A stretch of DNA of 64,000 nt from the NCBI GenBank assembly GCA_951213105.1, contig OX578155.1, forward strand, positions 32,070,857-32,134,856, read 5' to 3'. Below the pieces are notes generated by a model. It searched no databases and was not told where the DNA came from. It was given only the letters and a program-made list of their open reading frames with translations. Positions within the stretch are counted from its first letter, which is position 1; each line of letters starts with the position of its first letter. Positions 12,209-22,695 of the stretch are shown piece after piece. The position numbers were made by a program, and so were the translations under genes. This DNA comes from Amaurobius ferox. Taxonomy: Eukaryota; Arthropoda; Arachnida; Araneae; Amaurobiidae.

Positions 12209-13324
12209 TTAAAATAATTTCCTTATCGCACTTTCATAGTCCTCTGATTTGAATGACTCGAAAAAATTTCTATCATAGCAGTAAAAGACTTCTTCACCAC
12301 GCAACAAAACTTTCTTAGCAATGCTATTAATGTCAAGATTTAGAAGTACTTGTTCAGACACTCTGTCATACATTTGTAATAGAGTGCTGTAAAGACATTC
12401 ATGGTAACTTAAATCTTCAACTTGACCAACACAGCCAACACATTTGAAAAGTTTTCTTACATGACACATGATGTTGTCATGAATACAAGAGATTAATTGT
12501 TCGAATGCAAAATTTTTGTCACAAATAAGTGATGGTAGAAAGGTTATAGTGTTCTTTATTTTTAATATTTGAGCAGGAAGCCACTCTATAAATATACTTT
12601 CTCGAAGATGTATACTAATGTTGTTAACACTATTCAGTAAACATGCTATTTGATTTTTATCTAAGGTAATATGACACTGTGTTAGACAAAATTTTGAATC
12701 ATATAATTGAATTATTTTCTGCAAATGCAATTTTCCGTTGTCATTGAAACAGAACAACTCATTGCGACTGGCGAAAGAGGTATCTGCATATAGAATATTG
12801 AACGACCACAATTTTTGAGAAAATTCACTCCATGTAGCCGGTGACAGTGTAACACCTTCACGCGTAGGCTGTAATTCATTTCAATCGTTAGAGAGATATT
12901 TCCATATATACACTTTTAACTTCCCATGACGAAGTTTCAAATACACATACACATTAGAACCTAAATGCCAACGACGGAGTGCATCTTGCATAAAATCTGA
13001 AGAAGTAGATTCAGTCGAAACTGATTCTGCATTGGAAGATAACAGTCCGCTATGTGTTAGAGCACAAGAAAGCAGATCTTGAGTTGAGTTTTCAACCTCG
13101 GTGAGAACTTGTGAATTGACAACGGTAGATGTTTCTGCTGGGGTTTTGGAAGACATAAGATAGGTTTCTAACCAATCCACAGCAAATTTTTGTGAGGGCG
13201 AATTAATCACATCTGAGACAATGTCCACAGATTTTATTTCTTCTAGGGCAGGAACAGTCAACTCAGCACTATTTACACTAGAAATTATTTGCTCGAGTGA
13301 TGGCATACTTTGAATTTTAGGCAT
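12209..13324 (-). pseudogene. Left-arm copy of the PC4-like protein gene, one nonsense mutation
   Basis: Mirror copy of the gene at 14708-15823. The whole frame is preserved (no indels) except for one stop: the Arg codon CGA, residue 160 of the extended frame and 148 from the first AUG, has become TGA at about 12881-12883. CGA-to-TGA is the expected outcome of deamination of a methylated CpG. The stop falls inside the PC4-like domain and would remove its last strand and helix and everything after. A few amino-acid differences from the right copy are visible (for example Glu/Asp and Ser/Tyr near residues 41-44, Ala/Val at 197, Leu/Pro at 327). The single lesion suggests recent loss. Whether the shortened product or readthrough is made is unknown. 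Confidence 0.8.
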
Positions 13325-13879
13325 TCTTTTTAGATAGTAACATCCAACTACGACATTCACAGTATAAGATTTATTTTAAAACACTAACATCTTAAAACAT
13401 TATAATTTTGTCGCAGCTATGAACGAACCAAACCTATCCACACAACGTCCAAAGTTGAAATGACTTATCAAACAACTTCATAAGTATAATCACGTAACCT
13501 AAATCGAGTGTCGTGTGCAAACAGATCACATAAGATATGAAGTGATTAGAACTTATAATTTTTAATGAATCGTACAACATTAGATTGTGGTAAATACAAT
13601 TATTATCTACATGAGAAAATTTCTATATTATTTCATTCAGCTTCGAAATCATAGAGTGAAAATATGTACCAAACTTACTTAAAGTTCCGAATTTCAAATC
13701 ACATTAACATTATATACTTAGAAAAATTTTATATATATTTTTATAACTTTACGTGATATGTATCACGCGGAATATACAAGAATAGCTACCAAAAACACGA
13801 AAATAACTAACAGTATGAGGCCTTCACAAGTCGACATCCAAACTAGAAATGAACAATAAACACACTAATTGCAACAATT

Positions 13880-14150
13880 AGATGAGAGCTTATCAGTTCT
13901 TATCTTATCTAAGATTCCACATAAAATGACGTCATCACTCCAAAGTTCACAAGATGACGTCATTGATCCAAGGTTCGCAAGATAGCCATTTAGCCTTTTA
14001 AAATTAAGAAGTAATTAAAATTCTTAATTTTAAAAGGTTAAATGGCTATCTTGCGAACCTTGGACCAATGACGTCATCTTGTGAACTTTGGAGTGATGAC
14101 GTCATTTTATGTGGAATCTTAGATAAGATAAGAACTGATAAGCTCTCATC
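13880..14150. promoter_or_regulatory. Palindrome centre, putative divergent promoter
   Basis: The symmetry centre is a 10-base spacer (14011-14020) between 17-bp arms starting CCTTTTAAAATTAAGAA. Each side has two TGACGTCA sites (13927-13934 and 13955-13962; 14069-14076 and 14097-14104), with overlapping CTTATCT GATA-type sites at 13899-13910. The two gene copies start about 690 bp away on each side and run outward, so this stretch is the natural common control region. A TATA-like run lies near 14283-14300 and its mirror near 13730. Function is inferred. Confidence 0.45.
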
Positions 14151-14707
14151 TAATTGTTGCAATTAGTGTGTTTATCGTTCATTTCTAGTTTGGATGTCGA
14201 CTTGTGAAGGCCTCATACTGTTAGTTATTTTCGTGTTTTTGGTAGCTATTCTTGTATATTCCGCGTGATACATATCACCTAAAGTTATAAAAATATATAT
14301 AAAATTTTTCTAAGTATATAATGTTAATGTGATTTAAAATTCGGAACTTTAAGTAAGTTTGGTACATATTTTCACTCTATGATTTCGAAGCTGAATGAAA
14401 TAATATAGAAATTTTCTCATGTAGATAATAATTGTATTTACCACAATCTAATGTTGTACGATTCATTAAAAATTATAAGTTCTAATCACTTCATATCTTA
14501 TGTGATCTGTTTGCACACGACACTCGATTTAGGTTACGTGATTATACTTATGAAGTTGTTTGATAAGTCATTTCAACTTTGGACGTTGTGTGGATAGGTT
14601 TAGTTCGTTCATAGCTGCGACAAAATTATAATGTTTTAAGATGTTAGTGTTTTAAAAATAAATCTTATACTGTGAATGTCGTAGTTGGATGTTACTATCT
14701 AAAAAGA

Positions 14708-15823
14708 ATGCCTAAAATTCAAAGTATGCCATCACTCGAGCAAATAATTTCTAGTGTAAATAGTGCTGAGTTGACTGTTCCTGCCCTAGAAGATATAAAA
14801 TATGTGGACATTGTCTCAGATGTGATTAATTCGCCCTCACAAAAATTTGCTGTGGATTGGTTAGAAACCTATCTTATGTCTTCCAAAACCCCAGCAGAAA
14901 CATCTACCGTTGTCAATTCACAAGTTCTCACCGAGGTTGAAAACTCAACTCAAGATCTGCTTTCTTGTGCTCTAACACATAGCGGACTGTTATCTTCCAA
15001 TGCAGAATCAGTTTCGACTGAATCTACTTCTTCAGATTTTATGCAAGATGCACTCCGTCGTTGGCATTTAGGTTCTAATGTGTATGTGTATTTGAAACTT
15101 CGTCATGGGAAGTTAAAAGTGTATATATGGAAATATCTCTCTAACGATCGAAATGAATTACAGCCTACGAGTGAAGGTGTTACACTGTCACCGGCTACAT
15201 GGAGTGAATTTTCTCAAAAATTGTGGTCGTTCAATATTCTATATGCAGATACCTCTTTCGTCAGTCGCAATGAGTTGTTCTGTTTCAATGACAACGGAAA
15301 ATTGCATTTGCAGAAAATAATTCAATTATATGATTCAAAATTTTGTCTAACACAGTGTCATATTACCTTAGATAAAAATCAAATAGCATGTTTACTGAAT
15401 AGTGTTAACAACATTAGTATACATCTTCGAGAAAGTATATTTATAGAGTGGCTTCCTGCTCAAATATTAAAAATAAAGAACACTATAACCTTTCTACCAT
15501 CACTTATTTGTGACAAAAATTTTGCATTCGAACAATTAATCTCTTGTATTCATGACAACATCATGTGTCATGTAAGAAAACTTTTCAAATGTGTTGGCTG
15601 TGTTGGTCAAGTTGAAGATTTAAGTTACCATGAATGTCTTTACAGCACTCCATTACAAATGTATGACAGAGTGTCTGAACAAGTACTTCTAAATCTTGAC
15701 ATTAATAGCATTGCTAAGAAAGTTTTGTTGCGTGGTGAAGAAGTCTTTTACTGCTATGATAGAAATTTTTTCGAGTCATTCAAATCAGAGGACTATGAAA
15801 GTGCGATAAGGAAATTATTTTAA
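14708..15823 (+). CDS. PC4-like domain protein of the giant palindrome (intact copy)
   Basis: Open frame of 371 codons from the first AUG (14708). The frame is open 12 codons further upstream but without an AUG. Residues about 119-173 (VYVYLKL, KVYIWKY, NELQPTSEGVTLSPATW) follow the pattern of the PC4/p15 coactivator domain, which binds single-stranded DNA as a beta-sheet-helix dimer. A second stretch, about 188-235 (ELFCFND, KLHLQKI, ITLDKNQIACLL), has a similar strand-turn-helix pattern and may be a diverged second PC4 unit. The N-terminal 110 residues are Ser/Thr-rich and probably disordered. The C-terminal 130 residues contain several Cys and His (CHVRKLFKCVGCVG) but no known motif. No signal peptide or membrane segment is seen. 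The likely role, inferred, is DNA binding in replication or expression of the element. Moderately sure of the first domain, unsure of the second. Confidence 0.7.
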   Translation: MPKIQSMPSLEQIISSVNSAELTVPALEDIKYVDIVSDVINSPSQKFAVDWLETYLMSSKTPAETSTVVNSQVLTEVENSTQDLLSCALTHSGLLSSNAESVSTESTSSDFMQDALRRWHLGSNVYVYLKLRHGKLKVYIWKYLSNDRNELQPTSEGVTLSPATWSEFSQKLWSFNILYADTSFVSRNELFCFNDNGKLHLQKIIQLYDSKFCLTQCHITLDKNQIACLLNSVNNISIHLRESIFIEWLPAQILKIKNTITFLPSLICDKNFAFEQLISCIHDNIMCHVRKLFKCVGCVGQVEDLSYHECLYSTPLQMYDRVSEQVLLNLDINSIAKKVLLRGEEVFYCYDRNFFESFKSEDYESAIRKLF

Positions 15824-17390
15824 CTTATTTGTTTAAATGTACAACTGATAATGGTTAATGTGTATTTCATGAATAATAGATTCATTAAATGGTTTTTATC
15901 TTTCAAATTGAATTCCTTATTTATACTCATTAGCTAATTTTTTTTTTTTTAGCATGTTCCATTTAAGAAATGTTATATTGTTATGAGTTATGTATCTATG
16001 CATTCAAGTGTAACAGGTTTACTAATCTCACTTTTTAAAATAAAATATAAAAAATTAAAAATAGATTTATTCGAATCATATCAAATGTCTACAGTGTGAG
16101 TTTCATGACAAAAGATATTTACACTTTACAGAGTTTAAATCATAAATTTATAATCAATGTCAAAATTCTGAATTCATTCAAAATAAATGCTAATCTATGT
16201 TCCATTCTCTAAAGTATGAAGATTCATAAACAATGCTGTGTTTCACTCTCTAATAATCGGTGAAAATTCGACTGTAGTTTCTTAAAAATCTACGAAGTTG
16301 GGACTTATTCTGTAATAGGTGTAAAATTTTGTTGTGGTCCTGTCATTTTCTGTGTGTTGATAAATATGTACATTCAAATGGGATCATTTATTAAGAGCAG
16401 AGGGGTCTTATGGAGCGCCTACAACCACAAAATTGTGACATTTCTATGTGCATGTCAATAATGTCTCGTATTAAGATATCAAAACTCGTTACATGTTTCT
16501 TTTAAGGTGTTAATTGCATATCTTTCATATTTTTTAATGTTATTGCAATGTACTGTACTTGTCTCAGAGGGTCACTCTTTCATTTAAATTCAATGTTAAC
16601 AATCACCTATCCTTAAAAACAGTAAGTTACATGCTATTCTTCTTTAAAAAAAATATATATATATACTCGTTTAATGATCTTAAACGTTGTTGTAACAATA
16701 AAACCTAGCTCTTATTTGATAGTCATACACTAAGTATTGTGCAATTTTTGTCAAATTGCATTAAAATTTGATAATTTTAAATGGGGAAAAAAAACATTCG
16801 TGAGTATTCCATAATATTGAAATGTTAAGATCTTCCAGCTCTTGTATGTATTGTATAATTTGATAAATTTTTCATTTAAATATGGGAACTGCTTAAAACA
16901 ATAACATTGCAATTATCTCGCTTTGCGAACATGAACTTTGGGTCACTATCTGTTACACTGATAAGCATGATAAGCTATAGAGCCGATTTGGAATGTATGG
17001 TGAGTCTTTGGCTTGCATGTTGTGTGTATTGTGTGGGGGGGGGGGGGGAGGGGGTATATTTATGGAAAATATGTATTCATATACATATTCTTTCTGAGAG
17101 CAGCTTTTTCAAAATAAGATCCACACATTTTAGTGGTGTCTATTGAAATGTAAGGATGCAATCATGCATTTGCAATCGTCGGATTTCCACATGGACGAAT
17201 TCAGACGTAAAATACACCTCTAATGCTTTTTTTTAAAATTATAACTTAACATTTAGAAGGTATATGGAATATCTGCTTATATGAAAAAAAAAATGGATAG
17301 CATAAGACAGTCGCATGTTATTAAAAAAAAAAAAAGAAAAAATGCATAATTTGGAAAGAATAATTGTGTGGTGGCAACACGTCAACATAA

Positions 17391-17398
17391 TGACGTCA
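17391..17398. promoter_or_regulatory. TGACGTCA site, right arm, inner
   Basis: Mirror of the site at 10655-10662, followed by AGATAAGATCT. Confidence 0.4.
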
Positions 17399-18279
17399 TT
17401 ATAGATAAGATCTAATTTTTAATAATGTAATGAGAGTGTATCACTCATTTGGAGTGTGGACAGTAAGCTGTCGCTCCGTGAGTTCCAACTTTGTTAACTA
17501 TTTTCAATGTGAATATATAAATTATATGAAATGATTCTAAATATTCAAACTTAGAAGCTTCAACTAAGTTCGGTTTCATCGAAATATTTGTCCTGTAAAT
17601 ATTTGCATCGGTAAAACCACCATTGGTAGTTCAAACAGTCGATTCGTATTTAGAAAATTCTAGAACCGTAGTGTACAACTGTAGAAATCTATTTTTAAAA
17701 GCTGTCGAAACAGATATTTTTTTCATAAAAATGTGTTCCATACAGTTTATGTCTACCGATGAAATACAACTATTTCGGACATTTTTAAAAATTTAAAAAG
17801 TTTGAAAGTTAGTGTGATAAAATCTCACACAATACTTACCCGTTTCATGTTTAGCAGGTTTTAATACCGGGTGTTGAAATCTAGGTACATGTATGTGCAA
17901 AATGGTCTATTCCTATTCAATAGATTTTAAAATGTGTAGGTGTCCTGAAAAAAATAATGTACACTCAATTCTAAGTTCTATAATGGTAGTAAAAATTATA
18001 CCCTTCACTGTTAAAATGGTTATATCATATTCGTTGGTTTTTATTTTATTTTATTTAAACTTAATGCTAAAATTTTGGGGGTGAAAATTCGTTAGCTTGT
18101 TAAATTCTAAACTTCGATATTTCAATTACATCCACCACTTTAAAATGGTCAAATCATATTCAATGCGTAATATCATTAAAATGATGTATTTCAGATTACG
18201 TGTAGCAAATCAGACCCTTGAAGTATCCAACTATTAAAATATATTATTAGAAAAAATAGGTGGCAACACCTCATACTGC

Positions 18280-18287
18280 TGACGTCA
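18280..18287. promoter_or_regulatory. TGACGTCA site, right arm, outer
   Basis: Mirror of the site at 9766-9773, again followed by AGATAAGATCT. Confidence 0.4.
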
Positions 18288-18439
18288 TTATAGATAAGAT
18301 CTAATTTTTAATAGCATAATGAGAGTATATCACTCATTTGCAGCGTGGATGCGAAGCTGCGAAGACGTTCCGTGAGTTCTAATTTTCATTATTATTTTTA
18401 TAAAAAGAAAAAAAAAATCATTTCGTTATTATTATAAAA

Positions 18440-19190
18440 ATCATATTGATATATGCTGTTAGATTTATTTTTAAACACATTGCTATATATCACTTAATAC
18501 AATTTTAGCTAATTATTACATTCGTGTTTTTAAAGTTTGTGTACGTGTATAAATTTGATTTTGGATACACAACACTTGAAAGGGTCGAATCCTGTTCACA
18601 AAACATAATTTCAACTATGTATTACATTCATGTTTTTAAGTGTTAAAAGGGTTGAATGCTATTCACTTAACACCATTTTGAAAATGCGTAACTATACTTG
18701 GGTGTATTCAATTCATTTAAAAAAAAAAATCATATTGATATATGCTGTTAGATTTATTTTTAAACACATTGCTATATATCACTCAGCTAAGTATTACATT
18801 CGTGTTTTTAAAGTTTGTGTACGTGTATAAATTTGATTTTGGATACACAACACTTGAAAGGGTCGAATCCTGTTCACAAAACATAATTTCAACTATGTAT
18901 TACATTCATGTTTTTAAGTGTTAAAAGGGTTGAATGCTATTCACTTAACACCATTTTGAAAATGCGTAACTATACTTGGGTGTATTCAATTCATTTAAAA
19001 AAAAAAAAAAATCATATTGATATATGCTGTTAGATTTATTTTTAAACACATTGCTATATATCACTTAATACAATTTTAGCTAATTATTACATTCGTGTTT
19101 TTAAAGTTTGTGTACGTGTATAAATTTGTTTTTAGATACACAACACATGAAAGGGTTGAATCCTATTCACTGAACACAATTTTTATGTCC
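18440..19190. repeat. About 290-bp tandem repeats, right arm
   Basis: Units start with a TCATATTGATATATGCTG block at about 18441, 18730 and 19013. The short frames here repeat each other (MLLDLFLNTLL, MFLSVKRVECY) only because the DNA repeats. Confidence 0.8.
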
Positions 19191-19372
19191 ACTGAACACA
19201 ATTTGTTTTAAAAAATCATAGTGTTATAATACACAATTTTATATTCACTCCGTAGCATTCTGTTTTAAAACACACCCTTGCATCGCTATTCACCGAGCGA
19301 TTCGAATGAACTTCGAAAAATAATCTAACTTCCGCTGATAAGGTACACTTCGAAGATAACTTTCTATGAAGC

Positions 19373-19520
19373 AAGGCCTTGTGGCACGGCGGTAAGACGC
19401 GTGGCTTGTAATCGGCTGGATCCAAGTTCGAATCCGGCTCCTGACCAGTGAAACATTAAATTCTTTTGGAAAAAAAAATGCCGATAGATGGCAGCACTTC
19501 ATCAAAATTCGCCAGAGGGC
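19373..19520 (+). repeat. tRNA-derived SINE-like segment, right arm
   Basis: GTGGCACGGCGG at 19381-19392 and AAGTTCGAATCC at 19424-19435, followed by a tail with GATAGATGGCAGCACTTCAT. Mirror of 8568-8710. Confidence 0.6.
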
Positions 19521-19911
19521 GCTTTAACTACATCCCGCTGATAAGATCTTTCAGTTTGTTCCCAGACAGCAGAGAGGGAGGACGTGTGTTCTTGTCAAAG
19601 GTCACTTCTAAGGTCGACACGTCATTTCCAGATTATGTGATTGCGACATCGCTTGAAACCCCTTCCTCAGGTCAAAGGTCAGTCGCTGATTGCGAAATCC
19701 CTTGAAACCTCTTCCTCAGGTCAAGGGTCAGTCAGCGATTGTGACATTCCCTCTCAAGACTCCGAGTGAAGAGAAACTCACTCCGTATGAGTCATCAGGC
19801 CTCTGTGAAAGACTTCGCAATTGCCCTCTTCCGGAAGAGGCATCCTCCCAAGAGAGGCATCACCAAACATCCAAAAGAGGGGAGGGGGGCAGTGAGAGGC
19901 ATCCTCCTTCC

Positions 19912-19989
19912 TGGGGTCTAAAGACCCTCTGAGAGGATCCACTCCAAAGAGGGGGGTCTCAAGACCCTCCCAAAAGAGGGACCCTCCTC
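19912..19989. repeat. GC-rich minisatellite, right arm (shorter)
   Basis: Mirror of 8010-8170 with fewer CCCTCTTTTGGGAGG-type units. The length difference shows that the arms have changed independently. Confidence 0.65.
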
Positions 19990-20010
19990 CAGGCGGTGCA
20001 GCACCGCCTG
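19990..20010. repeat. Terminal hairpin in the right arm
   Basis: Same 10-bp stem as at 7989-8009, also 30 bp from the end; only the central base differs (A instead of T). Confidence 0.6.
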
Positions 20011-20040
20011 TGGCCCCTCAACTGTCATTTCTCTTCTACT

Positions 20041-20046
20041 TATAAT
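20041..20046. repeat. Target site duplication TATAAT, right
   Basis: Pairs with 7953-7958. Confidence 0.75.
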
Positions 20047-20280
20047 GAAAAAAAAAACTTATGAAAAGAGTAAAGTTCTCCTTTTACGGGCTTTTCCTTG
20101 CAATCGTAAGCACAACAGTACGTGACCATTATTTTACCATTTATATTTCTCAAGTAAGCTCTCGATTAGAAATCGCCATTGAAATGCATAGGGTCACAGT
20201 CGGGAGAAAATGCGTTCTCGGGAAATTCGTCCGTACAACACCAGCCTTTATCTTTGACGACGATTGCAACCCTTAAGCTC

Positions 20281-21430
20281 TCTCCGTGTATACTACCTCG
20301 ATGGTTGAAGAGCTATATCGAAATAGCAGCTGCTGTGTTGAAGTAAATGGAAAACTGGCAGTATACTTTGGAATAAAAGCAGGTGTAAAACAGGGATGTA
20401 TGATGTCAGGTTTATAATTTATTATAGTCATTGACTGAATTATAAAAAACACTATCAGAGACAAGAGAAGAAGCATTAGATGGAATTTGACATCAATCAT
20501 AGAAGATTTAGATTTTGCAGATAGCATTGTTTTTTTGGCTTCTATATTTTGTGATCTACAATAGAAAACTAATGGTTTTAACAAGTGTGCTGAAACTATT
20601 GGTTTATGAATCAATAAAAATAAAACAAAAGTGCTAAGAATTAATGAAAAAATTTCTGAAAATGTAAAACTAGATGATGAACCCATTGAAGATGTTTTAC
20701 TGACTCTGTCAGTTTTACTTACCTTGTATGCTTTACTTACATTGTTTGCTTTACTTACGTTGTATGCTTTACTTACCTTGTATGCTTTACTTACTTTGTA
20801 TGCTTTACTTAGCTTATATGCTTTACTTACCTTGTATGCTTTACTTATGTTGTATGCTTTACTTACCTTGTATGCTTTACTTACCTTGTATGCTCTACTT
20901 ACCTTATATGCTTTACTTACCTTGGGGTTCTAGTGAACAAGGAGAGTGGAACAGATGAAGAAATCAAAATAAAAATTACAAAAGCTCAAAATTGTTTTAG
21001 GAAACTAAATAAAACATGGCAAGCTACTAAACTTAATTTAAAAACCAAAATCACCCTTATTAATTTCTTTGCGAAGAGCGTTTTATTGTATGGAGGAACA
21101 TAGAAATTATCAAAGATACCCAATGAAACAAGTTGAAAGCCTGGCAGGCTAAATGTCTGAGGAAAATTTTGGAAGTATTTTGGTCTTATATTGTTACCAA
21201 TACCAAACTTTACAAAAGTTTTGGACAGAAAGCAATCGAAATTGAAATAAAATTCTGAAGATGGAGATGGATTGGACATGTGTTAAAAATGCCATAGCAT
21301 AACGTCCCTGTCGTGGTACTTACTTGGGCGTCCGAAAGAAAAATATCTCGAGGTCGACCCAAGCTAACTTGGAAGTAGGTTGGACTGGGCGTAATTTTCG
21401 GCCCTGGCAATTTTAAGATAGCGACCTTAG
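20281..21430 (+). pseudogene. LINE reverse transcriptase, C-terminal half (broken)
   Basis: Motifs in order: ELYRNSSCCVEVNGKL, GVKQGCMMSG (RT region with GxxQG), LDFADSIVFLAS, FTYLGVLVNKESGTDEEI, FAKSVLLYGGT, RWRWIGHVLKMP. This is the typical end of a non-LTR retrotransposon RT plus the GWIGH-type segment. The FADD catalytic pair is FADS here, so the second aspartate is lost, and stops and frame changes occur. Between the FADS and FTYLG motifs the FTYL codons are multiplied (see 20714-20927). It probably belongs to the same LINE family as 3040-5596; whether it is the same insertion cannot be decided, because about 14.7 kb, including the palindrome, lies between them. Confidence 0.65.
20714..20927 (+). 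repeat. 18-bp minisatellite encoding FTYLVC repeats
   Basis: Eleven units of TTTACTTACCTTGTATGC with point changes, then a last partial unit running into CTTGGGGTTCTAG. In the LINE frame it reads Phe-Thr-Tyr-Leu-Val-Cys repeatedly and joins the authentic FTYLGVLVNK without a frame change. One unit has a TAG. The array therefore grew from the LINE's own codons. Confidence 0.85.
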
Positions 21431-21756
21431 TCTAGTTAAGTGATAGGAGGAGGACGGCAATAGTAAGTTGCATGCTTTTTGAGTAGCTAAAATTAGCATA
21501 TCTTGTCTTTCATTGCATATCTTTTATTGTCCAGCTCGTTCTGGGCCCGTGATAAGAAGCTACATGTTTCGGGGAATAACTCGAGAACCGAAGCAAGTAG
21601 AAAGCTCAAGTTTAGTACTCATCGTTTTTCGTGATATATTTGCTTTGGATATAGAACCATACTGGTTTAGCCTGTCCAGGGCCCACCGTAGAAAATAAAT
21701 GCTTCTGGAAATTCAAGCGAGCAAAAATCAAATTGCAGAGATCCACACAAACACTT
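21431..21756. other. Unassigned DNA
   Basis: Tail of the LINE region and sequence of unknown origin; nothing recognisable. Confidence 0.4.
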
Positions 21757-22695
21757 GTTACTTTCCTTATATGCATAATGTATAAGGAAATTATTGCGAA
21801 TTGGTCGAAAATTCGAATTCGAGTTGTCGACGGGAGAGCACGTTTCAAGCATCACTGATCACGAATCAAACATTTTTGATGTGATGTCTGTGTTTGTGTG
21901 TGTGTGTGTGTGTGTGTGAAAGTATGTGTGTGTCAGTGAGTCTGTGGAGACGATAACTGACGAACGAATGGACCGATTCGAGCGAAATTTGGTACAAAAA
22001 TCACAATCCATAAACACTGGAAGTCTATTGCTTTTATACGCAATCGAATGATCAGAACCCCTAAATTTTCGAGTGAAATTTTGAAAAAATCGTCAAAAAA
22101 TCAAAACCGCTAATAAAGTTACACAAATGGACATTTCTTATGCAATTTTTCATTAGAAAACGATTGACGTAAATTTTAGAACGCTAACATGAACCGTTCT
22201 CGAGATATTGCATATTTTTCAAAAAATTATCAAAAAGTCATACAAAATAAAAAAAAAAATTTCCTATTGAGAAGCATGTTCACTTTTCATATGTAATACC
22301 ATGCGATAAATTGGGTGACATCATTCTCGTGGATCTAGCTCGTTCCATTCATGAAAAAAATACTTTAAGTAATACTTTTATATTTGAACCCTAATAGTTA
22401 TTTATCTGCTGTAAGAATAACTTATTTCTTCGTCCATAACGCTTGGCGAGATTTTGGCGATGAATTTGGCGTAATGTCGCTAACTCGGCGACTTTTTTAA
22501 ATGTTGCCAAAATAACGAAAATCTCGCCAAATGGATTAAAATGGCACTAAATCAATGAAATTACGACTAATCGACGAAAATTCAATATCTTGGAAAGAAT
22601 ATAAATATCTACTATAAGAAAAACCTATTTTTTATTGTAAAAGTAGTAAATTAATTGCATTATATAAGGAAAGTCATGTGTTGCCCACATCAGAT
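21757..22695 (+). mobile_element. Repeat family A, complete copy A4
   Basis: Starts with an ACTTTCCTTATATG hairpin, carries a (GT)n run at about 21891-21918 and ends GGAAAGTCATGTG...CACATCAGA at about 22671-22694. Full length and similar in order to A1. Confidence 0.7.

Larger units (their letters stand above)
7959..14010. repeat. Left arm of the giant palindrome
   Basis: About 6,052 bp, matching the reverse complement of 14021-20040 with scattered substitutions and small indels. Extra minisatellite units near 8030-8110 make it slightly longer than the right arm. The stretches 9620-12208 and 13380-13880 show no gene; 11370-12130 includes AT runs. Confidence 0.85.
7959..20040. mobile_element. 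12.1-kb giant palindromic element, Polinton-like ends
   Basis: A nearly perfect inverted repeat with its centre at 14011-14020. It starts 5'-AGTAGAAGAG and ends CTCTTCTACT-3', flanked by a 6-bp TATAAT duplication. Each arm holds, from tip to centre: a short hairpin, a GC-rich minisatellite, a tRNA-like segment, about 290-bp tandem repeats, two TGACGTCA modules, and one gene pointing outward. Polinton/Maverick elements have long terminal inverted repeats, 6-bp target duplications and AG/CT ends, so the ends fit that class. None of their hallmark genes (protein-primed polymerase B, retrovirus-like integrase, ATPase, protease, capsid) is visible. My reading is a non-autonomous palindromic derivative, one end copied onto itself. 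An unknown hairpin-forming DNA element is the alternative. Confidence 0.75.
14021..20040. repeat. Right arm of the giant palindrome
   Basis: About 6,020 bp, mirror of the left arm. After the gene, 15824-17880 is AT-rich with no further frame, and includes a G-run at about 17034-17048 and a C-run equivalent in the other arm. Confidence 0.85.

Noticed and set aside
14672..14707. Extension of the PC4-like protein to the full open frame
   Set aside because: The frame is open, but its first codon is GTG. In a eukaryote the AUG at 14708 is the better start unless an upstream exon is spliced in.
19373..19440. Functional tRNA gene
   Set aside because: A- and B-box-like sequences are present, but the anticodon and acceptor stems do not pair properly and the segment continues into SINE-like sequence.
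7959..20040. Giant palindrome as a sequencing or assembly artefact (read turning back on itself)
   Set aside because: Arms differ by substitutions, a nonsense change and minisatellite unit number, the flanks are unrelated, and a TSD fits exactly. Long-read confirmation would still be welcome.
20697..20933. CRISPR-like array or membrane protein (Leu-rich translation)
   Set aside because: The repeat is contiguous with no unique spacers. The Leu-rich translation is the wrong frame of the FTYLVC minisatellite in a LINE.
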